Shown here: positions 17,041 to 25,781 of the stretch, piece after piece
Position numbering within the stretch: the stretch's first letter is position 1
Layout of the letters: the number at the start of each line of letters is the position of its first letter
Notes under the pieces: generated by a model
What the model was told of the DNA's origin: nothing
What the model saw: the letters and a program-made list of their open reading frames with translations, nothing else
The model's database searches: none
Assembly (NCBI GenBank): GCA_016218915.1
Contig: JACRCQ010000036.1
Coordinates: forward strand, 78,385-142,384
Direction: 5' to 3'
DNA: 64,000 nucleotides
DNA from: Deltaproteobacteria bacterium
Lineage (GTDB): Bacteria; Myxococcota_A; Polyangia; Polyangiales; Polyangiaceae
Translations under genes and position numbers: made by a program

Positions 17041-17352
17041 ATGTCCACCATGCCGCGCCTGAAGAACGCACCCGCTCGCCCCCGAGAATTGCGATCCGCT
17101 CCCAGCTATCCTCGCTGCATCATGGCCGGTGCAGCGATCGTTGCCGTGCTCGAGGCCATGGCGTGCGGCGGAGCACCGTCGCCCCACTGGATGGCTCCGC
17201 CGCCTCGGACAGAGTCGCAGGAACCCCCGACAGCTCCGGCCTCCTCGATTGCCACCTCGCCCGCTGCGTCTTCTTCTGCGACGCCGCCCGTGATGCCGGC
17301 TGGCACGCCCCCGCAGCCCTTTGATCCGGGCGCTGCCAAGCCGCACCCCTGA
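17041..17352 (+). CDS. Small Pro/Ala/Ser-rich putative lipoprotein
   Basis: 103 residues from ATG 17041; later ATGs at 17050 and 17122 are in frame. A basic N terminus precedes a hydrophobic stretch ending in VLEAMAC, a plausible lipobox, then a Pro/Ser/Ala/Thr-rich tail without a recognisable domain. The ribosome site is weak. It ends 9 bases before the stop of the convergent DUF169 gene. It could be a spacer-like lipoprotein or a spurious frame. Confidence 0.4.
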   Translation: MSTMPRLKNAPARPRELRSAPSYPRCIMAGAAIVAVLEAMACGGAPSPHWMAPPPRTESQEPPTAPASSIATSPAASSSATPPVMPAGTPPQPFDPGAAKPHP

Positions 17353-17361
17353 CCCCGTCGA

Positions 17362-18156
17362 CTAGCCGATCAGCGCCTTCCACTGCTCGGTCTGCAGGAA
17401 GCTGCCTTCGACGTTCGCTTCCAGCTCGAGGTATCTCTTCCACGGTACGGCGACAGTCATGAGGTTGTCCCCGAGCTGGCGCTTGACCCACTTTCGCGCG
17501 CTGATGTCGGACAAGCCGAGCACCGCTCGTGGGCGAGGCGATTGCGCCTCCCGGTAGGGGTAGATGCCAATCTGCTGGCATGCGGCCGCAAAGGGCACAA
17601 TCATGTTCTCGTTGTCGCCTCGATCGTAGTTCGACAGCACGATCAACGCGGACAGCTGATCCGGCTGCACCAGGAACACCACGACCTGCGGGGTCTCCTC
17701 GGCTGCTACCTGCGTGAGGGGCTTGAATATGACGTAGCGCTTCGGGATCTGCATCATGGGAAGTCCCCGCACGAACTTCTCGACCAGCTCCGGCGTCTTG
17801 ACGTATCGCTCGCCGTCGCGGTGCAGCGCTGCGCGCTTCGCATGGACCGAGTCCTGGTCCCCAGGCTCTGCCGGCTCGTCGAACCCGTCGGACAGGAATC
17901 CGTAGAAGCAGCCGATCCCGCCCGGCCACTTCTCGTAGGCATTGCCAAAGCCCAGGCCCGTGGCGCCGCCGAGGCATCCGTACGTCGAAGCGTCGACCGC
18001 AGCCGTTCTCCCCTTGGCCGCTGCGGACAAGTGCCAGATCACGCAGCCCCAGCGACCTTCCTGGAACTGCACGCACCCATCGGGGCGCTCGTCCGACCAC
18101 AGCAGGGCCACAGGAGGGTACTGGGTTCGAAGCTCGCGAGCGATGCTGCTTTCCAT
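17362..18156 (-). CDS. DUF169 family protein
   Basis: 264 residues from ATG 18156, preceded by GGAG at the right distance; an in-frame TTG 12 bases earlier is less likely. Sequence hallmarks of DUF169 are visible: YPPVALLWSDERPDG near the start, CVIWHLSAAAKGRTAAVD and CLGGATGLGFG. The family is widespread in archaea and anaerobes, and its reaction is not known; conserved cysteines suggest metal or cofactor binding. It starts 12 bases after the stop of the methyltransferase gene on the same strand, so the two form a tight operon and may act in one pathway. Confidence 0.8.
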   Translation of the reverse strand: MESSIARELRTQYPPVALLWSDERPDGCVQFQEGRWGCVIWHLSAAAKGRTAAVDASTYGCLGGATGLGFGNAYEKWPGGIGCFYGFLSDGFDEPAEPGDQDSVHAKRAALHRDGERYVKTPELVEKFVRGLPMMQIPKRYVIFKPLTQVAAEETPQVVVFLVQPDQLSALIVLSNYDRGDNENMIVPFAAACQQIGIYPYREAQSPRPRAVLGLSDISARKWVKRQLGDNLMTVAVPWKRYLELEANVEGSFLQTEQWKALIG

Positions 18157-18168
18157 GGGGCTCTCCAA

Positions 18169-19737
18169 TCACTCCGGGGTCTGCTCGAGGAGTCCCAGCT
18201 GGATCAGCTTGGGCAGACGCTTTTCGGCGAACAGGCCGACCTCGTAGGCAAGCATCTTGACCTGCGCCTCGGTCTCCTCGACCGCACGCCCTTCGGCGTG
18301 CAGCTTCATGGGGTGCGCGTCGACCAGGGCACGAAGCCACTGCTCGCGATGGGAAGGTTGGACGCCGAGCGCACGAATGCACACCACCTGCACGGCAGAC
18401 AACACCACGCCGGTTCCGGTCGCCGGGCATGCCAGCACCACCAGCGCGCCGTGCGTCAGCGGCTGCTCCAGCACCGTCCGGTTGTGCTCGGTCGTCGCGC
18501 GAAACGAGCCTTGCGTGAGCGGCTTCGAACGCGCGACGGGCTGCTGCATCGGCACGACCTGCTCGCCGAGCGCAAGGTGCAACACCGCATCGCGGATCTG
18601 CTTGTGGCCGTACGACGCGAGCGCCGGGCTCTTCGCCAGCTCTGCGACCGACTGCGCCTGCTCGGCCAGCGCCGGGATCAGCATCTCGAAGATGGGCCCG
18701 ACATAGTCCAGCGAGTAGTTCGGAAGCTGGACTCTCCTCTTGACCTGATCGGCGTCCATCAGCGTTCCGAACTGCGTCGCGTCCAGAAACGATCGGGTCG
18801 TGTCGTCGGAGCGGGTGCGCCCCCCCTTCATGTAGACATCCCGACGGAAGAACTCGTTGATGGCGTAGTCTTTCAGCCGCTCGAAGGCGACGCGATCGGT
18901 CACACCGTTGAACAGCGGAAGGAGGGAAGCGGGGATGACCAGGTCGCGATAGTTGCAGAACAGCGGCATCTGCCCGACGAAGTAGATGCCGCTGGCAGCC
19001 ATCTCCCGTGCGAGGTCCTCGAAGTACATCGGGTGCCAATCGGCATGGAAGTACTCGTGCACGACGTATGGCAGGCCGTTCTCGATCGAGGTCGCCACCA
19101 TCTTCTTTGCCGCCGGGTTGTTGGCAAAGTACTGCGCGCCAGCGTCGCTCAGGAGCTTGGCCACCGACAGCCCCCGGTGCGCCCGATCGAGGCTTCCTCC
19201 CTCGGTGCCAGCCGAATCCAGCATGAGACGTCGAAACGGCTCGACCGCGCTCCACCCTGGCATCGTGTTGTAGCTCGCAAAGACGATGCCGCCGTCCTTC
19301 AACCTCGCGCCCGCAAGCTCGATGGCTGCCTTGCGCTTGTGCGGGCTGATCCAGCTCAGCAGCCCCCACATCGTCACATAGTCCAGACCCTGCAGATCGC
19401 CCTGCGGCAGATCCTCGAAGTCGCCGTGCAGAAAGCGCACGTTGTCGACGTGCACCCGGTCCGCCAGCTCGCGGGCGAACGCGATGTGGGAAGCGTTGAG
19501 ATCGATCCCCACGAACCTGCCTTGCGGATAGGCGGCTGCGAGCGTGATCAGGGTGTCGCCGTTGCCGCAGCCGAGCTCCAGGTAGTCGAAGTCGTGCGCT
19601 GGAGGCGGAGCAAAACCGTTGAGCGCTGCGGCGCATCGCAAGGAAGCCGGGCTGAGATCATTGGAGAACGTCCGCAGATACGGGACGTCGGTCACATAGT
19701 CATGACCTGCTGCAAGCGTGTTCGCGTCGTCGGACAT
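18169..19737 (-). CDS. Class I SAM methyltransferase with methyltransferase regulatory domain
   Basis: 522 residues from ATG 19737; a GTG at 19755 is an alternative, and a GGAAGG lies between possibilities. The N-terminal ~200 residues are a Rossmann methyltransferase: LELGCGNGDTL (motif I), GRFVGIDLN (motif II, acidic ribose ligand), then VTMWGLLSWIS. The region PYVVHEYFHADWHPMYFEDLAREM resembles the 'methyltransferase regulatory domain' that follows many such enzymes. The last ~150 residues may be a winged-helix-like tail. Substrate unknown. The DUF169 gene follows after 12 bases. Confidence 0.85.
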   Translation of the reverse strand: MSDDANTLAAGHDYVTDVPYLRTFSNDLSPASLRCAAALNGFAPPPAHDFDYLELGCGNGDTLITLAAAYPQGRFVGIDLNASHIAFARELADRVHVDNVRFLHGDFEDLPQGDLQGLDYVTMWGLLSWISPHKRKAAIELAGARLKDGGIVFASYNTMPGWSAVEPFRRLMLDSAGTEGGSLDRAHRGLSVAKLLSDAGAQYFANNPAAKKMVATSIENGLPYVVHEYFHADWHPMYFEDLAREMAASGIYFVGQMPLFCNYRDLVIPASLLPLFNGVTDRVAFERLKDYAINEFFRRDVYMKGGRTRSDDTTRSFLDATQFGTLMDADQVKRRVQLPNYSLDYVGPIFEMLIPALAEQAQSVAELAKSPALASYGHKQIRDAVLHLALGEQVVPMQQPVARSKPLTQGSFRATTEHNRTVLEQPLTHGALVVLACPATGTGVVLSAVQVVCIRALGVQPSHREQWLRALVDAHPMKLHAEGRAVEETEAQVKMLAYEVGLFAEKRLPKLIQLGLLEQTPE

Positions 19738-19779
19738 CGGCTCGATCGTTAGCACCTTCCGGACGCCGCGTGGGGGATG

Positions 19780-20091
19780 CTACTCATCCACGCACTTGCT
19801 CTTGCCCGGCTGCTCGTACCAGGCGCAGCCCACCGTGACCTTGCACTTGGACTTGACCAGGCCCTCGCAGCCAGGCTTGGCCTTGGGCGCTTCCGCGGCG
19901 GGCTTGGCCTCCGGTGCAGCCGGCTCGCTGCTCGCCGGCTTGCTCGGCTCCGCTTCCTTGGACTTCTCAGGTTCGGTGCTCTCGGTGCTGGCAGGATCCG
20001 GAGTGTCCGAGGCGTTCTTGGGTGGACGCGCGGCGCCGCAACCGACCAGCAAGACCACGAGGCACGCACAAGGGAACGTGAGCTTGGTCAT
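19780..20091 (-). CDS. Small lipoprotein with Glu/Lys/Pro/Ala linker
   Basis: 103 residues from ATG 20091 (upstream in-frame codons lack a ribosome site). MTKLTFPCACLVVLLVGCG is a lipoprotein signal peptide. A ~60-residue charged, Pro/Ala-rich stretch (EPEKSKEAEPSKPASSEPAA) looks like a periplasm-spanning linker. The C terminus has a compact four-Cys unit: GCEGLVKSKCKVTVGCAWYEQ...KCVDE. Function unknown. The 248 bases upstream of it (to 20339) contain nothing I can support. Confidence 0.6.
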   Translation of the reverse strand: MTKLTFPCACLVVLLVGCGAARPPKNASDTPDPASTESTEPEKSKEAEPSKPASSEPAAPEAKPAAEAPKAKPGCEGLVKSKCKVTVGCAWYEQPGKSKCVDE

Positions 20092-20339
20092 GGCCCAAGT
20101 CTCATCCCAAACCCGGTCGCGAAACAAGATTCACGCGCGAGCCATCGATTTTGAAGCATTTCCTGTGGAGCGCCGGGACGTGCCCCCAAGGGTCAGGCTG
20201 CTGGGCCCCTGGAGCGCGCATGGGCGTCCGGGCCGTGCTCATGGACCGGAGGCTCGCTTGGTAACCCTGGCGCCGGGACCGCGTTGGTCGAGGTGCGCGA
20301 TTCGGGTTGTGGAATTGGCGGGACCACCGGGCTGGGTAC

Positions 20340-20648
20340 CTACTTCTTCTTCGGCCGTTTGCCCGCTGCATCGACCGGTGGTTTGGCAGCGGTGCTCGGC
20401 GCGTGCGCAGCGTGCTTGGCCGCATCTCCGACTTCGTGGGCGGCGTGCCGGGTCGCATCGCTCACCTCGTGCGCCAGGTGCTTGGCCTCGTCGACGGCGA
20501 CCGTGGTCACCTCCATCAGCTTGTCGGACGCATCTGCAGCAACGCTTTTCGCATTGTCCAAGGCCGCCTTGACTACCTCTTTGGCGTCGCGTCCGAGCTT
20601 CTTGGCGGCATCGCCGACAGAGACCTCTTGCTTCTTCAGATCAGCCAT
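20340..20648 (-). CDS. LEA/apolipoprotein-like helical protein, Lys-rich tail
   Basis: 102 residues, almost entirely A/K/D/E/H with an 11-residue-like amphipathic periodicity (DAAKKLGRDAKEVVKAALDN, AKHLAHEVSDATRHAAHEVG), ending in GKRPKKK. This composition is typical of group-3 LEA and apolipoprotein-like stress proteins; the C-terminal half also resembles the Lys/Ala/Pro tails of bacterial histone-H1-like proteins. There is no signal peptide, so it is cytoplasmic. It lies 17 bases after the OmpA-like gene and is probably the last gene of that operon. Confidence 0.65.
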   Translation of the reverse strand: MADLKKQEVSVGDAAKKLGRDAKEVVKAALDNAKSVAADASDKLMEVTTVAVDEAKHLAHEVSDATRHAAHEVGDAAKHAAHAPSTAAKPPVDAAGKRPKKK

Positions 20649-20665
20649 GGGTCACGAGCCTCTTG

Positions 20666-21541
20666 CTAGGGTTTTGCAGGAGTAATGACGATTTCGACGC
20701 GACGATTGTTGGCGCGTCCCTCTGCAGAGCCGTTGTCCGCCACAGGCTTGGTGAGGCCGAACCCCTCGGACGAGATCCGATCCGAAGCGATGCCGCGCGA
20801 TACCAGATAGTCGCGTACGGCCTTGGCCCTGCGCTGCGACAGCTCCTGGTTGTAGGCCGCAGCTCCCTGCGAGTCCGTATAGCCTTCCACCATGATCTTG
20901 GAGGTCGGGTCCTGCTTGATCAGCGCATCAGCGACCTCGTTCAGCTTGACCTGCGCTGCTGGCAGCAGCTCTGCCTTGTTGGTGACGAACAGGACGCCTC
21001 CGGAGAGGGTGAGCACCATTCCGCGCGGCTCGTTCTTCACAGCCCCGAGCCTGGCGAGGTCAGCCGCTGACTGGGCTGCACGCTTCTCGGCCTCGAGACG
21101 GCGCTGCGTTTCGTCCTGCAGCATCTGGCCCTGGTTCTTCAATGCCTGGCCCTGGTTGGCGATCTGCTCGTTGGCGCGACCCAGGTTGGCATTGGCGCGC
21201 TGGCCATTGGCAGCGATGTTCGCTTGCATCTGCGCGATGGTGCGCGCCTTGTCGGCGTTGGTCTCCAGGGCACGCGCCCGGGACTCTGCGGTCTGGAAGC
21301 GCAGATCGGCGGTGTAGGACAAGTCCCTGGCCTCCTGGGTGTCTCCCTTGTCTGCGAACGCGCGCTCAGCCTCTTGCAGCGAGGTCTTGGCATTGTGCAG
21401 GTCAGCCGGGTTGAGGCGCGCGGCCACGCCCTCGGACGCCCGCTTGTCCGCGGCGCGTGCATCGAGAAGCTCCTTGGGTGGTATTGCGGTAGCGCACCCT
21501 GCTGCGAGGAGCACCAAAGCTGCGGTATAGAATGTTCTCAT
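20666..21541 (-). CDS. OmpA-family lipoprotein with DUF4398-type N-terminal domain
   Basis: 291 residues. The signal peptide has lipobox LVLLAAGC. The N-terminal half is helical (LNPADLHNAKTSLQEAERAF), the DUF4398 pattern, then an Asn/Gln-rich helix (~130-160). The C-terminal ~120 residues are a standard OmpA peptidoglycan-binding domain: VEGYTDSQG, LSQRRAKAVRDYLVSRG, NRRVEI. It should tether the outer membrane to peptidoglycan. Its ATG overlaps the stop of the upstream DUF4398 lipoprotein by 4 bases (ATGA). Confidence 0.9.
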   Translation of the reverse strand: MRTFYTAALVLLAAGCATAIPPKELLDARAADKRASEGVAARLNPADLHNAKTSLQEAERAFADKGDTQEARDLSYTADLRFQTAESRARALETNADKARTIAQMQANIAANGQRANANLGRANEQIANQGQALKNQGQMLQDETQRRLEAEKRAAQSAADLARLGAVKNEPRGMVLTLSGGVLFVTNKAELLPAAQVKLNEVADALIKQDPTSKIMVEGYTDSQGAAAYNQELSQRRAKAVRDYLVSRGIASDRISSEGFGLTKPVADNGSAEGRANNRRVEIVITPAKP

Positions 21542-21882
21542 TGGGGTGCCCCTTCCTTTGCGTTGACCGCTTGCTGCAGGTCCGCCTTGGCTGCCTGCTC
21601 TCGTGCCAGCGACAGCGCCAGCTCCGCGTCGGCTTTTGCCCGGATCAAGAGCAGGTCGGCCTTCCGGTTCTCACCTTCGCTTACGGACGACTTCGCCTTT
21701 GCGATCTGCTCCTGGGCGAGCCGCAGGTGGAGCTGGGCCGCGGGCTGGTTGTTGGCTCCCAGCTCCCGAGCACTGCGCTCCGCCGATTCGGCATCGGCCA
21801 TGCGTTGGGTGGGGACTGGGAAAGACGCACCGCACGCGACCAGCGACGTCCCGATGATGATGGCAATCAATGTGGTTCTCAC
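21538..21882 (-). CDS. DUF4398 lipoprotein
   Basis: 114 residues from GTG 21882, supported by GAAGGAG 6-7 bases upstream. Signal peptide with lipobox TSLVAC; the mature part is a helical hairpin (AQLHLRLAQEQIAKAKS..., ADAELALSLAREQAAKAD), the DUF4398 pattern. It overlaps the OmpA-family gene by ATGA, and the two N-terminal regions are alike, so they are probably paralogous partners at the periplasmic face of the outer membrane. Note a perfect hairpin at 21953-21970 upstream. Confidence 0.8.
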   Translation of the reverse strand: MRTTLIAIIIGTSLVACGASFPVPTQRMADAESAERSARELGANNQPAAQLHLRLAQEQIAKAKSSVSEGENRKADLLLIRAKADAELALSLAREQAAKADLQQAVNAKEGAPQ

Positions 21883-21952
21883 TCGGTTCTCCTTCGATGA
21901 CCGCCGCGACTCGCGATCGGTCGTTTGCGCTATGAGCAAAGGGCGAGCCACG

Positions 21953-21970
21953 GGACGCGAATGTGCGTCC
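21953..21970. terminator. Hairpin GGACGC-gaatgt-GCGTCC, possible terminator
   Basis: A perfect 6-bp stem with a 6-base loop lies 26 bases beyond the stop of the coiled-coil gene at 21996 and before the DUF4398 gene. It has no T-run, so the assignment is weak; it could equally be an operator. Confidence 0.3.
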
Positions 21971-21995
21971 AGCATGCCTGCCCCTGATTCTGCGG

Positions 21996-22274
21996 CTAGT
22001 TCGACAGCTTCTTGAAGGCGATCTCGAGCTCGTACCAGGCGCTCTCGACTCCTTCCTTGATGGTCTCCCACTTGTCGCTGCCGGCAGCCCTGACCTCGGC
22101 AATCTTGGACTGCGCTTCGTGATATTTCGCTTTGAGCTCGTCGATTCGCTTGTGAACCTCGGATTCGGCCTCAGGCTCTGCCTCTTTGGCGCTGGCCACA
22201 AGCTCGTCGAGCCTGGCGCCCCACTGGGCGAGCTGGGCTTCCATCTTCCCCACGTGCGCTTCCATCTTTTCCAC
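21996..22274 (-). CDS. Coiled-coil stress-type protein (sll1863-like)
   Basis: 92 residues from GTG 22274 with AGGAG six bases upstream; ATG 22265 is in frame. The protein is one long charged coiled coil (MEAQLAQWGARLDELVASA, HKRIDELKAKYHEAQSKIAE) ending WETIKEGVESAWYELEIAFK, the pattern of the small 'stress-response' coiled-coil family known from Sll1863. No signal peptide. Its role in this organism is unknown. It is divergent from the sigma54 activator gene, with 272 bases between. Confidence 0.7.
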   Translation of the reverse strand: MEKMEAHVGKMEAQLAQWGARLDELVASAKEAEPEAESEVHKRIDELKAKYHEAQSKIAEVRAAGSDKWETIKEGVESAWYELEIAFKKLSN

Positions 22275-22494
22275 GAGTCACTCCTGGTTGCTGCGCCCCC
22301 CGGCGCAGGGTCGACTGCGGCGCTGCCGGCGGTTTATCCGTCGACGCGGCTCTGTCTCGATATCCGGGAATCCGGATGCCTACCGCCCCGCGGGTCCCGT
22401 TCGTCAGCAGCCGCCCTACAGCAGGTTTCGCGCCGACGATTAGAAGACAGCAAGTTCATACACTTACGAAGTATTCGTCACCGGTGCCCTGGCC

Positions 22495-22534
22495 GGATCC
22501 ATCAAGTTGAACTACCTTGTCCTTCAATTCGACC
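22495..22534 (+). promoter_or_regulatory. Repeated motif A: TCAAGTTG-N15-CAATTCGA, copy 1
   Basis: TCAAGTTG (22502-22509), exactly 15 bases, then CAATTCGA (22525-22532), 15 bases before the sigma54 activator ATG. The two arms are imperfect inverted repeats. Copies 2 (28004) and 3 (40639) have the same spacing and orientation relative to the next gene. Copies 1 and 2 share GGATCCATCAAGTTG and TTCAATTCGA exactly. It may be an operator or promoter; the function is not known. Confidence 0.45.
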
Positions 22535-22546
22535 GAGGGGACCACC

Positions 22547-24199
22547 ATGCGCGCCGATGATCTCGACCACAAGGAACTGCTGGAGCTCGATCCGGACGGA
22601 GGAGTCATCCGTTTTGCCGGGCAGCGCGCGATTCTTCTGGACGCAGTGGCGATGGGGCTGCTGCGAAAGTACCTCGTGGAGAACTTCGGGCTGACCGCTG
22701 CGAGAACGGTGCTCACGCAGTTCGGATTCGCGCACGGCTGGCGCATGGCGGAAGCGCTGCAAGCCCAGTTCAAGTGGGACAGCGAAGAAGATTGGCGCAA
22801 TGCCGGCACCCGGATTCACACCCTCGAAGGGCTGTTCCGCGTCGAAGAAGGCGGCCGGGATCCGCTGGCCAAGGGCGGCTCGGTCCTGGTGGAATCCTAC
22901 GAGGCTGAGCAGCACCTGCTGCACTTCGGGCGTGCGGATGCACCGATGTGCTGGACGATCTCCGGGCTGATCAGCGGCTACGCCAGCCGCACGGCAGGCA
23001 AGGAGATCTTCGTTCTCGAGGATCGGTGCCTGGGCAAAGGGGACGCAGGGTGCCACCTGTTCGGGCGAACTCGAGAGGAATGGGGCGACGAGCGGGCTGA
23101 CGAGCTTCGGTTCTTCCATGCAAGCCGTCTCGCAGATTGCCTCGATATCTCGCTGCAACGGGTCACCGAGACGTTGAAAGCGGCGGAGCGCAAGCTGCGC
23201 GATCACCGCAGGGCGATGACCCGCGTGGTGCCTGACGTGGACCTTCCCCTCGGAATCGTCGCCAAGAGCGCGCCCATGACCCAGGTGTTGGATCTCGCGC
23301 GCCGCGTGGCAAAGGTGGATTCCACGGTCCTGATCACGGGAGAGAGCGGCTCGGGCAAGGAGCGGATTGCGAGGCTCGTGCACGACGAGTCCACGCGCGC
23401 GGCAGGGCCGTTCATCGCGGTCAACTGCGGAGCCATCACCGAGACCCTGCTCGAGAGCGAGCTTTTCGGACACGCGCGGGGCGCATTCACGGGAGCGACC
23501 CAGGATCGTCCCGGCTTGTTCGAGGCGGCCAACGGCGGCACGCTGCTCCTCGACGAGGTCGGTGAGGTGTCGCCGGGCATGCAAGTCAAGCTGCTTCGCG
23601 CCTTGCAGGAGCGCGAGATCCGGCGGGTCGGAGAGAACAAGAGCAGGCGGATCGACGCGCGCGTCGTGGCTGCGACCAACCGCGACCTCGCGCACGGAGT
23701 TGCGGGCGGAGCGTTCCGCCAGGACCTGTACTACCGGCTCAAGGTGGTGGAGCTGCGCGTGCCGGCGCTTCGCGATCGCAGGGATGACATTCTGCCGCTC
23801 GGGCGGGTGCTGCTCGCCAATGCCGCTTTGCGAATGAAGCGCAAGATCGGCGGGCTTTCTCCGGCCGCAGCCGATCAGCTCCTTCGCTACGAGTGGCCGG
23901 GCAACGTCCGGGAGCTCGAGAATGCCATGGAGCGGGCGGTTGCCCTTGCGCGCGGAACCCGGGTCGAGCTCGAGGATCTGCCCGAGGAGGTACGGCAGGC
24001 GATCCCCAAGCCCATCGTGACTCCAGGGGCGGTCCGACCGCTCGAAGAGGTGGAGAAGGACTACATCGTGGCGGCGCTGGAGCTGAACGGCGGGAACCAG
24101 ACGCACACGGCGGAGCAGCTGCAGATTGGCTCGGCGACGCTGTATCGAAAGCTCAAGAGCTACGGGTTGATCGCGAATCCACGCAGCGTTCCGTCCTGA
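22547..24199 (+). CDS. Sigma54-dependent activator with XylR-N/V4R sensory domain
   Basis: 550 residues from ATG 22547 with GAGGGG six bases upstream. Order: XylR-type N-terminal domain (~20-110), V4R domain (LEDRCLGKGDAGCHLFGR, ~150-185), a linker coiled coil, AAA+ domain with GESGSGKE (Walker A), GAFTGA (sigma54 contact), GTLLLDEVGEV (Walker B) and WPGNVRELENAMERAV, and a Fis-type HTH at the end (NQTHTAEQLQIGSATLYRKL). It is complete and should drive RNA polymerase with sigma54 in response to a small ligand or redox cue. Motif A lies in its leader, so it may be autoregulated. Relatives (DmpR/XylR) sense aromatics; no catabolic genes are nearby. Confidence 0.92.
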   Translation: MRADDLDHKELLELDPDGGVIRFAGQRAILLDAVAMGLLRKYLVENFGLTAARTVLTQFGFAHGWRMAEALQAQFKWDSEEDWRNAGTRIHTLEGLFRVEEGGRDPLAKGGSVLVESYEAEQHLLHFGRADAPMCWTISGLISGYASRTAGKEIFVLEDRCLGKGDAGCHLFGRTREEWGDERADELRFFHASRLADCLDISLQRVTETLKAAERKLRDHRRAMTRVVPDVDLPLGIVAKSAPMTQVLDLARRVAKVDSTVLITGESGSGKERIARLVHDESTRAAGPFIAVNCGAITETLLESELFGHARGAFTGATQDRPGLFEAANGGTLLLDEVGEVSPGMQVKLLRALQEREIRRVGENKSRRIDARVVAATNRDLAHGVAGGAFRQDLYYRLKVVELRVPALRDRRDDILPLGRVLLANAALRMKRKIGGLSPAAADQLLRYEWPGNVRELENAMERAVALARGTRVELEDLPEEVRQAIPKPIVTPGAVRPLEEVEKDYIVAALELNGGNQTHTAEQLQIGSATLYRKLKSYGLIANPRSVPS

Positions 24200-24321
24200 G
24201 AACCCGGCATCGCGCTATCATGTAAATATCTCGCCAAAGCGTGCGGGCGGACGTTGTGCCGACACGGACGTCGCCCTATCGATCCGAACGAATTCTGCGT
24301 GTGCTTCGAGGGAGAACAGCA

Positions 24322-24804
24322 ATGGTACGAGTGTCGGTCAAGGAGCAATACGGCCGGATCTACGACGGGGAGCAGTTCGAGGGCGAGCTGAAGTCGCACC
24401 CCTTGCTCCACCACGGAGCGTGGATCTGCGAGGTGTTCCTCGCGGAAGACCGCGTTGCGGTCGCCTTTCGCCTCGGGCATCTGGAGGCGCTCGAGAGCGA
24501 TGGCATCAATCTTCTGGACAAGGCTCGGGCCGCCGGCTGGAGCGGCCAGGTTGCCAACGATGCGCAGCAGGTCGCGCTCTGGACCGCACGGGACAGGGTC
24601 TGGGACATGATCCACATCGCAGGCCAGCCCCTTGTGCAGCGTCCTGGCAGCATGTCGTCGGAAGAGCCTGGCGTGGGCGAATGGGAAGCGCTCGAGGACA
24701 ATCTCGGCAGGCAGCCGAATACCACCGAAAAGGGACTCTTCGAGACCGAGTTCCAGCGGGTGCTGCGAGATCCGAGCGCCACCAACGAATGGCCGGAGGG
24801 CTGA
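24322..24804 (+). CDS. Conserved hypothetical protein, unknown function
   Basis: 160 residues from ATG 24322, preceded by GAGGGAG. No signal peptide or membrane segment. The sequence starts MVRVSVKEQYGRIYDGEQF and is mixed alpha/beta with several Trp (WICEVF, GWSGQVA, ALWTARDRVWDMI) and an acidic C terminus. I recognise no family. It ends 2 bases before the GTG of the alpha/beta hydrolase, and the GGAGG used by that gene lies inside its last codons, so the two are coupled. Confidence 0.65.
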   Translation: MVRVSVKEQYGRIYDGEQFEGELKSHPLLHHGAWICEVFLAEDRVAVAFRLGHLEALESDGINLLDKARAAGWSGQVANDAQQVALWTARDRVWDMIHIAGQPLVQRPGSMSSEEPGVGEWEALEDNLGRQPNTTEKGLFETEFQRVLRDPSATNEWPEG

Positions 24805-24806
24805 AC

Positions 24807-25724
24807 GTGCCAGCCGTTCCGCCCGCCGCTGCGCTCGCCATGCCTGACATGGTTGGAGAGGCACGCGAAGCGTCCGTGGAGGGGATCGCCGTCGCATGGA
24901 GCGAGCTGGGCTCAGGGCCCGCGTTGGTGCTGCTGCACGGAATCCACGATTCGCATCGCACCTGGCGGCGCATAGCTCCTGTGCTCGCGCAGTGGTTTCG
25001 CGTGCTGATGCCGGATCTGCCGGGGCACGGATTGTCCTCTCGCCCTGACGCTCCCTACACGCTTACGTGGTACTCGCGGATCGTGAGCGCCTGGATGGAT
25101 GCCATCGGCGTTGCGACTGCGCACTTGTGCGGGCACTCGCTCGGAGGCGGCATTGCGCAATGGATGGTGCTGCAAGAACGGCATAGAATCGATCGTCTCG
25201 CGCTCGTGTCCCCGGGTGGCCTTGGCCGTGAAGTCGGTCTGGGCATGAAGTACGCGGCGATTCCGTACATCGGCCCGGCGTTGACGCCGCTGGTCGTGCG
25301 CTGGGGATTCCCGCTCACGCGCTGGCTCGCGCCGCGGACGTTCGGCTTCATGGAGCGCGACGAGGCTGCACGGCTCGTTGCGGACTTCCGAGTGCCTGGA
25401 ACGGACAGGGCCTTTCGCCGGTCGCTCGAAAGCGTGATCAATCTCCGGGGCCAGCATGTGAGAACGAGCGACCGGGCCGGGGAGATCGAAGCTCTACCGC
25501 CCATTGCCCTGTTCTGGGGAGAGAAGGATCCGATTCTACCCGTTAGACATGGTCGCGCCGCCGTGCGCGGGTCCACCGGTATCACCCTCACGACGTATCC
25601 GAGCTGCGGGCACTTTCCGCAGCTCGAGATCCCCGCGAAGCTGGCGCGCGACATTCGAGAGTTCCTGCTCGACCCTCAGCGCCCTGTGGCTTGCATCACG
25701 CCGCGACGTCCTGCGGGCCGTTAG
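24807..25724 (+). CDS. Alpha/beta hydrolase
   Basis: 305 residues from GTG 24807 with GGAGG seven bases upstream. The fold is clear: oxyanion motif LVLLHGIHDSHRTW, nucleophile elbow GHSLGG (Ser ~110), acid in WGEKDPILP and His in CGHFPQLE. It is an esterase, lipase or C-C hydrolase type; substrate unknown. The cap region is hydrophobic (GMKYAAIPYIGPALTPLVVRW), suggesting a lipophilic substrate or membrane contact. Confidence 0.88.
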   Translation: MPAVPPAAALAMPDMVGEAREASVEGIAVAWSELGSGPALVLLHGIHDSHRTWRRIAPVLAQWFRVLMPDLPGHGLSSRPDAPYTLTWYSRIVSAWMDAIGVATAHLCGHSLGGGIAQWMVLQERHRIDRLALVSPGGLGREVGLGMKYAAIPYIGPALTPLVVRWGFPLTRWLAPRTFGFMERDEAARLVADFRVPGTDRAFRRSLESVINLRGQHVRTSDRAGEIEALPPIALFWGEKDPILPVRHGRAAVRGSTGITLTTYPSCGHFPQLEIPAKLARDIREFLLDPQRPVACITPRRPAGR

Positions 25725-25781
25725 CCTACCGCGTGCTGGAGGTCCATCGACGGATGATCCGGGCGCGCCCCACGGTGCGGG

